From Ferrovibrio sp964218355 (GTDB taxonomy: Bacteria; Pseudomonadota; Alphaproteobacteria; Ferrovibrionales; Ferrovibrionaceae), in assembly GCF_964218355.1 (NCBI RefSeq), contig NZ_CAXPMC010000024.1, forward strand, positions 11,647 to 75,646: DNA of 64,000 nt, written 5' to 3'. Position numbers and translations under genes: made by a program. Shown piece by piece: positions 50,436 through 58,114 of the stretch; positions within the stretch are counted from its first letter, which is position 1, and the number at the start of each line of letters is the position of its first letter. Below the pieces are notes generated by a model that had not been told where the DNA came from, did no database searches, and saw nothing but the letters and a program-made list of their open reading frames with translations.

Positions 50436-52091
50436 ATGCTGGGCCTGATCCAGGACCGTCCGTTGCTGATTTCGTCGCTGATCGAGTATGCCGCGCTCTA
50501 TCACGGCAATACCGAGATCGTGACCCGCACCGTCGAAGGTCCGATCCACCGCTACGGCTACCGCCAGCTCTGCGACCGCTCGAAGCAGCTGGCCAACGCG
50601 CTGACCAAACTGGGCGTCAAGTTCGGCGACCGCATCGGCACGCTGGCCTGGAACACCCACCGCCACATGGAGATCTATTACGGCGTCTCCGGCATGGGTG
50701 CGGTGCTGCACACCGTGAACCCGCGGCTGTTCCCCGAGCAGATCGACTACATCGTCAACCATGCCGAAGACCAGTATCTGTTCTTCGACCTGACCTTCGC
50801 GCCGCTGGTGGAAAAGCTGGCGCCGATGCTGAAGACCGTGAAGGGCTTCGTGCTGATGAGCGACCGCGCCCATGTGCCGGCCGACTGCAAGATCCCGAAC
50901 CTGATCGTCTACGAGGAGCTGCTGGCCGCCGAGAGCGCCGAATACACCTGGCCGGATTTCGACGAGAAGACCGCCTCGTCGCTCTGCTACACGTCCGGCA
51001 CCACCGGCAACCCGAAGGGCGTGCTGTACAGCCACCGCTCGACCCTGATCCACAGCTTCTGCGTCTGCACCCGCGACGGCCTCGGGCTGTCGTCGTATGA
51101 CAGCGCGCTGGTGATCGTGCCGCTGTTCCATGCCAATGCCTGGGGCGTGCCCTATGGCGCGGCGATGTGCGGCGCCAAGCTGGTGCTGCCCGGCCCGGCG
51201 CTGGACGGCAAGAGCGTCTACGAGCTGCTGCGCGACGAGAAATGCAACTTCTCGCTCGGCGTGCCCACCGTGTGGCTGGCCATGTTCCAGTATGTGGATG
51301 CCAATCCGGCGCTGGACGTGAAGACCGACATCGTGCTGGAGCGCGTCGTCATCGGCGGCTCGGCGGCGCCGCGCGCCATGATCGAGCGGTTCGCCAAGCA
51401 GTTCAGCTCCTACGTGATCCATGCCTGGGGCATGACCGAGATGTCGCCGCTGGGCACCACCGGCAACCTGCTGCCCAAGCACATGAAGCTGCCCGAGGAC
51501 AAGCGCATCGACGTGCAGCAGAAGCAGGGCCGCGTCGTCTATGGCGTCGAGATCAAGATCACCGACGACGAGGGCAGGGAACTGCCGCGCGACGGCAAGG
51601 CCTTCGGCGACGTGAAGGTGCGCGGCCCCTGGATCACCGCGGGCTATTTCAAGGGCGAAGGCGGCAAGGTGCTGGACAGCGAGGGCTGGTTCACCACCGG
51701 CGACGTCGCCACGCTGGACCCCGACGGCTACATGCAGATCACGGACCGCTCGAAGGACGTGATCAAGTCGGGCGGCGAGTGGATCTCGTCGATCGACCTG
51801 GAGAATGCCGCGGTCGGCTTCCCCAGCGTGCAGGAGGCCGCCGTGATCGGCGTGTTCCATGCCAAATGGCAGGAACGGCCGCTGCTGCTGGTGATCCCCA
51901 AGCCCGGCCAGAGCGTCGACAAGGCCGCCCTGATGACCTTCCTGGAAGGCAAGGTGGCGAAATGGTGGCTGCCCGACGACATCGTCGAGGTGCCGGAACT
52001 GCCGCATACCGCCACCGGCAAGCTGCTGAAGGTGAAGCTGCGCGAGCAGTTCAAGGACTACAAGCTGCCGACCCCCGGCGCAGCCGCCTGA
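50436..52091 (+). CDS. Medium/long-chain acyl-CoA synthetase (AlkK-like)
   Basis: 551 residues. MLGLIQDRPLLISSLIEYAALYHGNTEIVTR is a typical AlkK-group opening. The P-loop is CYTSGTTGNPKGVLYSHRSTLIHS (about residues 186-209), the A5 motif is HAWGMTEMSPLG, the Asp is in GWFTTGDVATLDPDGYMQITDRSKD, the hinge in VIKSGGEWISSIDLENAAV, and the Lys in LPHTATGKLLKVKLR. The protein activates fatty acids, commonly medium chain, by the acyl-adenylate route. A terminator follows 126 bases after the stop. Confidence 0.93.
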   Translation: MLGLIQDRPLLISSLIEYAALYHGNTEIVTRTVEGPIHRYGYRQLCDRSKQLANALTKLGVKFGDRIGTLAWNTHRHMEIYYGVSGMGAVLHTVNPRLFPEQIDYIVNHAEDQYLFFDLTFAPLVEKLAPMLKTVKGFVLMSDRAHVPADCKIPNLIVYEELLAAESAEYTWPDFDEKTASSLCYTSGTTGNPKGVLYSHRSTLIHSFCVCTRDGLGLSSYDSALVIVPLFHANAWGVPYGAAMCGAKLVLPGPALDGKSVYELLRDEKCNFSLGVPTVWLAMFQYVDANPALDVKTDIVLERVVIGGSAAPRAMIERFAKQFSSYVIHAWGMTEMSPLGTTGNLLPKHMKLPEDKRIDVQQKQGRVVYGVEIKITDDEGRELPRDGKAFGDVKVRGPWITAGYFKGEGGKVLDSEGWFTTGDVATLDPDGYMQITDRSKDVIKSGGEWISSIDLENAAVGFPSVQEAAVIGVFHAKWQERPLLLVIPKPGQSVDKAALMTFLEGKVAKWWLPDDIVEVPELPHTATGKLLKVKLREQFKDYKLPTPGAAA

Positions 52092-52217
52092 GCCGGCTGC
52101 GCAAGAGAAAGGCGCGCGGCGCTGCGGCCTGAGCCGCAGGGCAGGAGCAAGGCGCGCGGCGCCGTATATAGATGTGCGGCAGCGCGAGGCTGCCGGCCCG
52201 CATACAGGATTAAAGAG

Positions 52218-52243
52218 GGCCCCGGTTCACCCCGGGGCCTTTT
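52218..52243 (+). terminator. Intrinsic terminator after the acyl-CoA synthetase
   Basis: An 8-bp stem GGCCCCGG / CCGGGGCC, a 6-base loop, and a following TTTT run. Confidence 0.85.
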
Positions 52244-52280
52244 CCTTTGGCCTGGCCCAGTGGAGCCAGGTGGAGCCCAT

Positions 52281-52420
52281 TGCGGTTCGTGACGGTTCGT
52301 GGCGGTTCGTCGCGGTTCCCGGCGGTTCGCCGGGGCTCGTTCCGGTTCCCGGCGGTTCATTCCGGTTCGTCCGGGTTCGTGACGGTTCGCGGCGGTTCAT
52401 AACGGCCCGCCCCGGCTCAT
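52281..52420. repeat. 10-bp tandem repeat array A (14 units)
   Basis: Fourteen consecutive decamers with consensus NNCGGTTCNT, for example TGCGGTTCGT, GACGGTTCGT, GGCGGTTCGT and GGCGGTTCAT, exactly in 10-base phase from 52281 to 52420; the last two are degenerate. The core can also be written GGTTCGTGAC. It is too regular to be chance. Confidence 0.88.
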
Positions 52421-52434
52421 TCTCTCTCTCTTCA

Positions 52435-52519
52435 TCGTTCCCGCGAAAGCGGGAACCCAGACCGGCGGTGCTTCAGACTGGCCGGTGTTGCTGGGTCCCC
52501 GCTTTCGCGGGGACGACGA
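52435..52519. repeat. REP-like inverted pair with CCCGCGAAAGCGGG arms
   Basis: TCGTTCCCGCGAAAGCGGGA and following bases (52435-52460), and its inverted partner CTGGGTCCCCGCTTTCGCGG and following bases (52491-52519), enclose 30 bases. Each arm is itself a small palindrome. Repeats of this type are common intergenic elements in alphaproteobacteria. Confidence 0.8.
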
Positions 52520-52540
52520 GGGGGGAATTCAGTTTTTCCC

Positions 52541-52690
52541 GCTGCTGACCACTGCTGACCATTCCGGACCGCTGGTGCCCGCCGGCGCCCGCTGCGCACC
52601 GGCGCCGCCCGCTGGTGACCGCCCGTAACCGCCCGTGACCATTCCTGACCGGCGCGGACCGTTCCGCACCGCTGCGGTCCGGTCCGCCAT
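52541..52690. repeat. 10-bp tandem repeat array B (about 14 units)
   Basis: Decamers in exact 10-base phase, many ending in ACC, such as GCTGCTGACC, ACTGCTGACC, GCTGGTGACC, GCCCGTGACC and ATTCCTGACC. On the other strand they read GGTCANNNGC, so array B is the mirror-orientation relative of array A, more diverged. Confidence 0.8.
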
Positions 52691-52789
52691 CACTGCTATC
52701 AGTGATATCACTCTCTCATTGTCATGCCCGGGCCCGACCCGGGCATTCACGTCTTCCGGCTGCGGTCCGCCCGCGCTCATTCTTTTCCG

Positions 52790-52853
52790 TCGTTCCCGCG
52801 CAAGCGGGGACCCAGCTTCTTTTCCGTCGTCCCCGCGTTCGCGGGAACGACGA
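52790..52853. repeat. Second REP-like inverted pair
   Basis: TCGTTCCCGCGCAAGCGGGG and following bases (52790-52815), and TCGTCCCCGCGTTCGCGGGA and following bases (52827-52853), are related to the pair at 52435 and also inverted to each other at their ends. Confidence 0.75.
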
Positions 52854-53048
52854 AGGGAGTTCCGCATACTCACGCATTCACTCCGGCGTACGACGACCGG
52901 AGCATTCCCTTTCCCGATTCACGATGGCCGACAACAATGATCGAGCGGTCGCTAAGTTGAGTGCAGCGCCCAGTCTCAAGACATATGACATAAATATAGG
53001 AGGCAAATTTCCGTGAACAAGTAGAGTCTTGTCATCTAGAGAGGGCTA

Positions 53049-53624
53049 ATGGCTAATCACGTGAAGCAATCACAAGGTACCGGTTGTTCAACTATTAAAT
53101 ATTGCACATTTCCGCGAACGCGGGCGCCCAATGACTTTACGACGCCTGTGGTTGAAGCATTCCGCAAGCACGAAACCAAGATTGAAACCACGAGCCGAAC
53201 TAAAGGCTTAGATAGTGATAAAGTGATGGCTTGCCTGCGAGGGGATTTGAGCTTGCTGGGTTTTGATGTGGAGGCGGGAAAGCGAGCAAACGAAAAGCTT
53301 AGGCGGCCTGTGTTCTTCGGCGAAAATGGCCTTCCAAACTTACAGTATGAAATAGACGCCTATCATGGAGAATGGCGCTGCGGACTTGAGATTGAGGCGG
53401 GGCGTGCGTGGCAGGGAAACGCCATCTACCGTGATCTTGTCCAGGCACTCATCATGGTCGATCTAGATCACCTCATCTTGGCGGTGCCGAATTCATACAA
53501 ATACAAAAGCAACGGCAAAAAAGTCGTTAGTCACTCCTACAACAAGACTGTCGCAGTGGCCGACGCGCTATTTGGACATTCGCGAGTTCAAATCCCGTTC
53601 ACTCTGACAGTGATCGGATACTGA
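53049..53624 (+). CDS. BglII-like PD-(D/E)XK restriction endonuclease candidate
   Basis: 191 residues. The segment YEIDAYHGEWRCGLEIEAGRAWQGNAIYRDLVQALIM places Asp103, Glu114 and Glu116 in a D-x(n)-E-x-E pattern like the metal site of the PD-(D/E)XK fold. The GRAWQGNAIYRDL stretch resembles the BglII/BstYI family. A BglII-like protein would cleave a GATC-centred site, which fits the Dam-type methyltransferase two genes downstream. The assignment rests on motif reading only. Base composition is clearly lower in G+C than the surrounding chromosome. No signal peptide. A GAGGG-type ribosome site precedes the ATG. Confidence 0.7.
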   Translation: MANHVKQSQGTGCSTIKYCTFPRTRAPNDFTTPVVEAFRKHETKIETTSRTKGLDSDKVMACLRGDLSLLGFDVEAGKRANEKLRRPVFFGENGLPNLQYEIDAYHGEWRCGLEIEAGRAWQGNAIYRDLVQALIMVDLDHLILAVPNSYKYKSNGKKVVSHSYNKTVAVADALFGHSRVQIPFTLTVIGY

Positions 53625-53718
53625 ATTTTGGCGCTAGAACTTGTGCCCACAAAAATATTGCCCCCATAGGTAGTGGATCGCTAGAATGTTTCTGCATGAG
53701 GTATGAAGGAGGGGGGAT

Positions 53719-55056
53719 ATGGCGGGTGTGGAGTTGGAGCTTGATGATCTGCTTTTGGATTTGGAAAATCCGCGAATTAGCAAAGCAGACAGTCAACGTG
53801 GAGCGCTGCAGAAAATAATTGAAGATCAAGATGCCAAGCTCGTAGTGCTGGCTGAGAGTATTGTTGCAGATCGGCTCAATCCCATGGACAGGTGGCTCGT
53901 CCAGAAATCCCCGGTTGAGCGAGGCCGATATATTGTCCTTGAGGGCAATCGGCGGCTAGCAGCACTCCGGATTCTCAATAATCCCGCTGTTCTGAAAGAT
54001 CTGGAAGTTAGAGCGCCAATTAAGCGCCGCTTCGAGGAACTTGCAGAGCAATTTGATTTGGCTGTTATTGAGCCCATCGATTGCTATGAGGTGGCAGATC
54101 GTTCTGACGGCGCCACATGGCTGAATCAGCGCCACACCGGGGAAAATAGAGGGCGTGGAATTGTAAATTGGGGAGGTGTTGCGACTGCAAGATTTCGTGG
54201 CCGTGACCCTGCTCTGCAGGCGCTCGACTTCGTCATTTCTCATGGGGGGCTTTCGGAAGATGAGAAGGCGCAGGTGGAAGACCATTTCCCTATCTCAACT
54301 CTTGACCGCCTTCTATCAACGCCGTCAGTCCGCAAGAAGATAGGCATCGAAATTACGGAATCGAAACTTATGACGTCATTGCCTCCGACCGAAGTAATCA
54401 AGCCGCTTCGGAGGATTGTGCTCGATTTGGCTAATGAGGTCATCAATGTCACGAAGATCAAAAGCAAAGATCAACAAGTAGCGTACGTCGGAAAATTGGG
54501 AAAAGACCTACCGGACTTGGGTAAACAATCATCCGAGTTGAAGCCAGTCGAGAGGATGGAAGATCAAGACTTCCGGCAACCTCGGCCAAAGCCCAAGCCA
54601 AAACCAAAGCCTATTGTCCGCAAAGCGCTAATTCCCCGCGACTGCTACTTAACTGTTTCAAACGCGAAAATTGCAGAAATTGTTAAGGAGCTTCGTGGAT
54701 TGCCTTTGGAGGACTACCCCCATTCAATCTCGGTATTGTTTCGTGTCTTTCTGGAGCAGTCCACAGATCACTATCTAGATGTTTCCGGTATCGTATCAAC
54801 GATCAAGACCCCAAATGGAAAGAAGGATAAGAGCCTTAGGGCAAAGGTCGGTGATGCAATTGAGCACATGGTTAAGTCCGGCACGGCTCGGAAGAATCTG
54901 GCGGGTGTTTTGAAGGGGATTGATGACAAAACAAATCCCCTGTTCGTTGACACCCTTCACAACTATGTGCACAACCGTTTTTTGTCACCGACAGAGCGTG
55001 ATCTGAAAGTCGCTTGGGACAACGCTCAGATTTACTTTGAGACGATTTGGAAATGA
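53719..55056 (+). CDS. ParB-like nuclease-domain protein
   Basis: 445 residues. The N-terminal domain has the ParB signature: LLLDLENPRIS (residues 11-21), then LAESIVADRLNPMDRWLV and RYIVLEGNRRLAALRIL (EGNRR at 75-79, the CTP/Arg-containing box II). There is no obvious partition function here; such domains occur in many plasmid, phage and defence loci. A Pro-Lys repeat at about 287-298 links to a C-terminal helical domain. The stop overlaps the methyltransferase start (ATGA), so the two are translationally coupled. Low G+C as with its neighbours. Confidence 0.82.
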   Translation: MAGVELELDDLLLDLENPRISKADSQRGALQKIIEDQDAKLVVLAESIVADRLNPMDRWLVQKSPVERGRYIVLEGNRRLAALRILNNPAVLKDLEVRAPIKRRFEELAEQFDLAVIEPIDCYEVADRSDGATWLNQRHTGENRGRGIVNWGGVATARFRGRDPALQALDFVISHGGLSEDEKAQVEDHFPISTLDRLLSTPSVRKKIGIEITESKLMTSLPPTEVIKPLRRIVLDLANEVINVTKIKSKDQQVAYVGKLGKDLPDLGKQSSELKPVERMEDQDFRQPRPKPKPKPKPIVRKALIPRDCYLTVSNAKIAEIVKELRGLPLEDYPHSISVLFRVFLEQSTDHYLDVSGIVSTIKTPNGKKDKSLRAKVGDAIEHMVKSGTARKNLAGVLKGIDDKTNPLFVDTLHNYVHNRFLSPTERDLKVAWDNAQIYFETIWK

Positions 55057-56096
55057 CAAGTAGCAAGAAGAAGATTGCTCGGCCTCATCGTCTCATTCAC
55101 TTTACCCCGCTTCGCTATCCAGGAGGCAAGGGGAAGCTCGCGAACTATGTGAAGGCACTGATCAGGGATAACTCACTCTTGGATGGTGAGTATGTGGAGC
55201 CCTATGCGGGGGGTGCGGCAATCGCGCTGGAGCTTCTCTTCCACGAGTATGTTTCGCGAATTCACATCAACGATCTTAGCCGGCCGGTGTACGCATTCTG
55301 GAAAAGTGTTCTGGATCATACGGATCAGCTCACAAAATTGACCCGCGACACTCCATTGAGCATAAAGTCTTGGGATCGGCAGAAGCAGATATTTGCTACT
55401 CCAGACGAACATAGTGATCTTGAGTTGGGATTCGCCACTTTCTTCTTAAATAGAACGAACCGATCGGGAATCCTAAATGGGGGCATCATTGGGGGGCGTG
55501 CCCAAACTGGCCAATGGGGTATCGATGCAAGGTTCAATCGCTCAGAATTGATCGGTCGGATTGAGGCAATAGCCAAAATGCGTAAGCGAATATCGCTTAC
55601 CAGTCTGGATGCTTTGAAATTTCTAGAAGCGGGCGTAAAAATTTGGCCGGCGAAGACGTTAATATACTTGGACCCGCCATATTACGCGAAGGGGCGTGAC
55701 TTATACTACGATTTCTACGAGCACAAAGATCATGAAAAGGTGGCCAAGTTTGTTGCAGGTAAGATGAAAGGGCGTAAGTGGTTGGTGTCGTACGACAATG
55801 TTCCAACCATTCGCTCCCTCTATCGTCAGTTCCAGCAGATCGTCTATGGCATTGGATATAGTGCGCGGTCCGCACGTGAAGGTTCCGAGATTATGTTCTT
55901 CAGCGACGATTTGGTACGTTCGCCTTTAGTTGGGCCATTCCGCTTGATTCGTAGCGTGGCAGCTCCTGAGAAGAAAGCATTCCGTCTTATGCGAAATGCT
56001 GGAACGGGCGGAGCAAAAAAGGTCGCCGGCGCCACATCTCTCTCGCAGCGAGCCTCATCAGGTAGACCACACAAGGCTAGAAAGAAGGCTCACTAA
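55053..56096 (+). CDS. DNA adenine methyltransferase, D12/Dam class
   Basis: 347 residues. RYPGGKGKL (residues 21-29) and EPYAGGAAIAL (about 49-59) form the SAM-binding motifs, NDLSRPVYAFWKSV follows, and the catalytic DPPY is in IYLDPPYYAKG (207-210). This is the alpha-type order of Dam, DpnM and EcoRV-type methyltransferases, which methylate N6 of adenine, often in GATC. The C-terminal ~50 residues are basic and Ser/Ala-rich. ATG at 55053 overlaps the previous stop. With the nuclease-like gene it makes a plausible Type II restriction-modification system, with the ParB-like protein as an unusual extra component. Confidence 0.9.
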   Translation: MTSSKKKIARPHRLIHFTPLRYPGGKGKLANYVKALIRDNSLLDGEYVEPYAGGAAIALELLFHEYVSRIHINDLSRPVYAFWKSVLDHTDQLTKLTRDTPLSIKSWDRQKQIFATPDEHSDLELGFATFFLNRTNRSGILNGGIIGGRAQTGQWGIDARFNRSELIGRIEAIAKMRKRISLTSLDALKFLEAGVKIWPAKTLIYLDPPYYAKGRDLYYDFYEHKDHEKVAKFVAGKMKGRKWLVSYDNVPTIRSLYRQFQQIVYGIGYSARSAREGSEIMFFSDDLVRSPLVGPFRLIRSVAAPEKKAFRLMRNAGTGGAKKVAGATSLSQRASSGRPHKARKKAH

Positions 56097-56110
56097 TGGC
56101 TTTCCGGTAG

Positions 56111-57067
56111 CTAACCCAGCCTGTACACCGCCGCTTCGTCCGCCACGCCGTCATCGGCAGTGACCCGTCCGTCCGCCACCATGTGAATCAGGTGCGCCAG
56201 CACCGAGCGCGCCGCCGCCGGATGCAGGTAGGCGGGCACATCGTGATACATCGCCGCCACCATCTGCGGGATGGTCTGCGGGCCGTCGCGGTCGAGGCAG
56301 CGCAGGATCTGCACCTCGCGCGCCGCGCGGTGCTGCAGCAAAGCCTGCACGAAAGCCTGGGGGCTGGCGCCGGTGGACCGCGCATCGATGGGCGCGCCAT
56401 GGGTGGGGTAGTAGCGCGCGTCGTCGCGCGGCAGCAGCCTGTTCAGCGAGGCATAGTAATCGGTCATGCTGCCATCGGGCGGCGAGATCACGGTGGTCGA
56501 CCAGCCCATCACATGGTCGCCGCTGAACAGGGCCTGCTCCTCGCGCAGGGCAAAACACAGATGGTTGGAGATATGGCCGGGCGTGTGCAGGGCCGTCAGG
56601 GTCCAGCCCGGGCCGTCCACGGTGTCGCCATCGGCCAGACGGTGATCGGGGCGGAAGGCGTGGTCGCCGCCCTCTTCCACGGCCGGGCCACCCTGCGGCA
56701 GCGGGTGCGGGCCGAAGGCATAGGTGGGCGCGCCGGTTGCCTGCTGCAGTGCAGCAGCGGCCGGCGAATGGTCGCGGTGGGTGTGGGTGATCAGGATATG
56801 GCTGACCGTCTCGCCATCCAGGGCGCGCAAAAGGGCCGCCACATGGGCCGCGTCGTCGGGGCCGGGATCGATCACGGCCACCGGTCCCCTGCCATGGGGT
56901 CCCCTGTCATGGTCCCCGCCACCCCGCGCGCCGCCCACGATATAGGTGCCGGTGCCATGGAAGGTGAACGGCGAGGGGTTGCGGGCGATCACCCGGCGGA
57001 TGCGCGGGCTGAGCCTTTCGGCTTCCGCATAGGAAAAATCGAGGGTTTTCACGAACGGGACGGCCAT
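56111..57067 (-). CDS. Metallo-beta-lactamase-fold hydrolase (LACTB2-like)
   Basis: 318 residues. The metal ligands are in HILITHTHRDHSPAAAAL (HxHxDH motif), with further His in TALHTPGHISNHLCF and ALFSGDHVMGWSTTVISPPDGSM, and the late His in YYPTHGAPI. A C-terminal winged-helix-like part (REVQILRCLDRDGPQTIPQMVAAMY) is typical of the LACTB2 group, which includes ribonucleases, hydrolases and MBL proteins of unknown substrate. It converges on the methyltransferase gene and is divergent from livH. Confidence 0.9.
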   Translation of the reverse strand: MAVPFVKTLDFSYAEAERLSPRIRRVIARNPSPFTFHGTGTYIVGGARGGGDHDRGPHGRGPVAVIDPGPDDAAHVAALLRALDGETVSHILITHTHRDHSPAAAALQQATGAPTYAFGPHPLPQGGPAVEEGGDHAFRPDHRLADGDTVDGPGWTLTALHTPGHISNHLCFALREEQALFSGDHVMGWSTTVISPPDGSMTDYYASLNRLLPRDDARYYPTHGAPIDARSTGASPQAFVQALLQHRAAREVQILRCLDRDGPQTIPQMVAAMYHDVPAYLHPAAARSVLAHLIHMVADGRVTADDGVADEAAVYRLG

Positions 57068-57086
57068 GCCGGCGGCTCTCCAAAAA

Positions 57087-57101
57087 TTGACGCAACGTCA
57101 A
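57087..57101. promoter_or_regulatory. Inverted repeat in the MBL/liv divergent region
   Basis: TTGACG-caa-CGTCAA is a perfect 6-bp inverted repeat, 19 bases before the hydrolase start and 127 before livH. It resembles the TTGACGT/ACGTCAA half-sites of MerR-type regulators of branched-chain or acyl-CoA genes (LiuR-like), and also contains a -35-like TTGACG. Confidence 0.5.
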
Positions 57102-57228
57102 GTGATTAGCATTCATCCGCGCATGAATCCGATTGACCGGCGCGGGGCCTCTTCCATAATCTGCCACCAACCGGCGGCGACACCAAGAAGCGCCAGCCAA
57201 CAGGGATGCGATACGGGAGGAGGACAAA

Positions 57229-58101
57229 CTGTCTGAGATTGTCCAGTTGCTGCTGAACGGCCTGGCGGCAGGGTGCATTTACGGGCTGATCGCGCTCGGA
57301 TTCGTCCTCATCTACAAAGCCACCGAAATGGTGAACTTCGCCCAGGGCGACCTGCTGATGCTGGGCGCCTTCGTGGCCTTCACCCTGATCGAGCTGGCAG
57401 GCTGGAATTACTGGCTCGCCTTCCTCGGCGCGGTGCTGTTCATGGCGGTGTTCGGCTATCTGCTGGATACCGTGATCCTGCGCCAGGTGATCGGCCAGCC
57501 GCAGTTTTCCGTGGTGATGCTGACCATCGGGCTCGGCTTCATCTTCCGCGCCGCCGCCTCGATGATCTGGGGCACCGAGACCAAGGCCTTCAACACGCCC
57601 TTCACCGGCGGCGTGACCGAGATGGGCGGCCTGATCATCGCCGATGTCTCGGCCTCCATCGTCACCGGCACCGCGATCCTCTGCGCCGTGCTCTTCGCCT
57701 TCTTCCGCTACACCCGGATCGGCGTGGCGATGCAGGCGGCCTCGCAGAACCAGCTGGCCGCCTATTACATGGGCATTCCGGTGAAGATGATCTTCTCGCT
57801 GATCTGGGCGATCTCGGCCGGCGTGGCCGCCGTGGCCGGCATCCTGCTGGCGCCGGTCTCGCTGATCGATGTCACCATCGGCCTGCTCGGGCTGAAGGCG
57901 TTCTCGGCTGCGGTGCTGGGCGGCTTCGGCTCGATCCCCGGCGCCGTGGTCGGCGGCCTGCTGATCGGGGTGATCGAGCAGTTTTCCGGCATCTACCTGC
58001 CCGAGGGCTTCAAGGACGTGGCCGCCTATGTGGTGATCCTGCTGGTGCTGTTCCTGCGGCCGCAGGGACTGTTCGGCAATATCGGCCGCAAGCGGGTGTA
58101 G
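57229..58101 (+). CDS. livH: Liv-type ABC transporter permease LivH
   Basis: 290 residues if translation starts at CTG 57229, where SEIVQLLLNGLAAGCIYGLIALGFVLIYKATEMVNFAQGDLLM matches family N-termini and GGAGGAGG lies at 57216-57223, 5 bases upstream. The alternative is TTG at 57247, which would remove six residues and lose the ideal spacing. About eight membrane helices with the usual TVILRQVIGQ and GLLGLKAFSAAVLGGFGSIPGAVVGGLLIGVIEQF signature. It forms the inner membrane channel with LivM. Confidence 0.93.
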   Translation: MSEIVQLLLNGLAAGCIYGLIALGFVLIYKATEMVNFAQGDLLMLGAFVAFTLIELAGWNYWLAFLGAVLFMAVFGYLLDTVILRQVIGQPQFSVVMLTIGLGFIFRAAASMIWGTETKAFNTPFTGGVTEMGGLIIADVSASIVTGTAILCAVLFAFFRYTRIGVAMQAASQNQLAAYYMGIPVKMIFSLIWAISAGVAAVAGILLAPVSLIDVTIGLLGLKAFSAAVLGGFGSIPGAVVGGLLIGVIEQFSGIYLPEGFKDVAAYVVILLVLFLRPQGLFGNIGRKRV

Positions 58102-58114
58102 GGGTCCGAACGTC

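Larger units (their letters stand above)
52244..53048. other. Repeat-rich intergenic region before the restriction-like island
   Basis: About 800 bases without a credible gene. It holds two arrays of 10-bp tandem repeats in opposite orientation, two pairs of REP-like palindromes, and a palindrome ATGCCCGGG-cccga-CCCGGGCAT at 52724-52746. Open frames across it are products of the repeats (for example an Arg-Arg-Glu-Pro-like minus-strand pattern) and lack family similarity. Confidence 0.7.

Noticed and set aside
49263..52007. A 914-codon open frame on the minus strand
   Set aside because: Antisense to the enoyl-CoA hydratase and acyl-CoA synthetase genes, and compositionally biased; no recognisable domain.
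52174..52548. Possible repeat protein gene encoded by the decamer array
   Set aside because: The reading frame simply follows a 10-bp repeat (30-bp, ten-residue period), has no ribosome site and overlaps a terminator and palindromes.
52281..52690. Possible CRISPR array
   Set aside because: The units are 10 bp and contiguous, with no 25-40 bp spacers and no cas genes nearby.
52244..56110. Integrase, transposase or att-site evidence for the 53-56 kb island
   Set aside because: No integrase or transposase gene and no convincing flanking direct repeats were seen; only base composition and REP-like elements suggest transfer.
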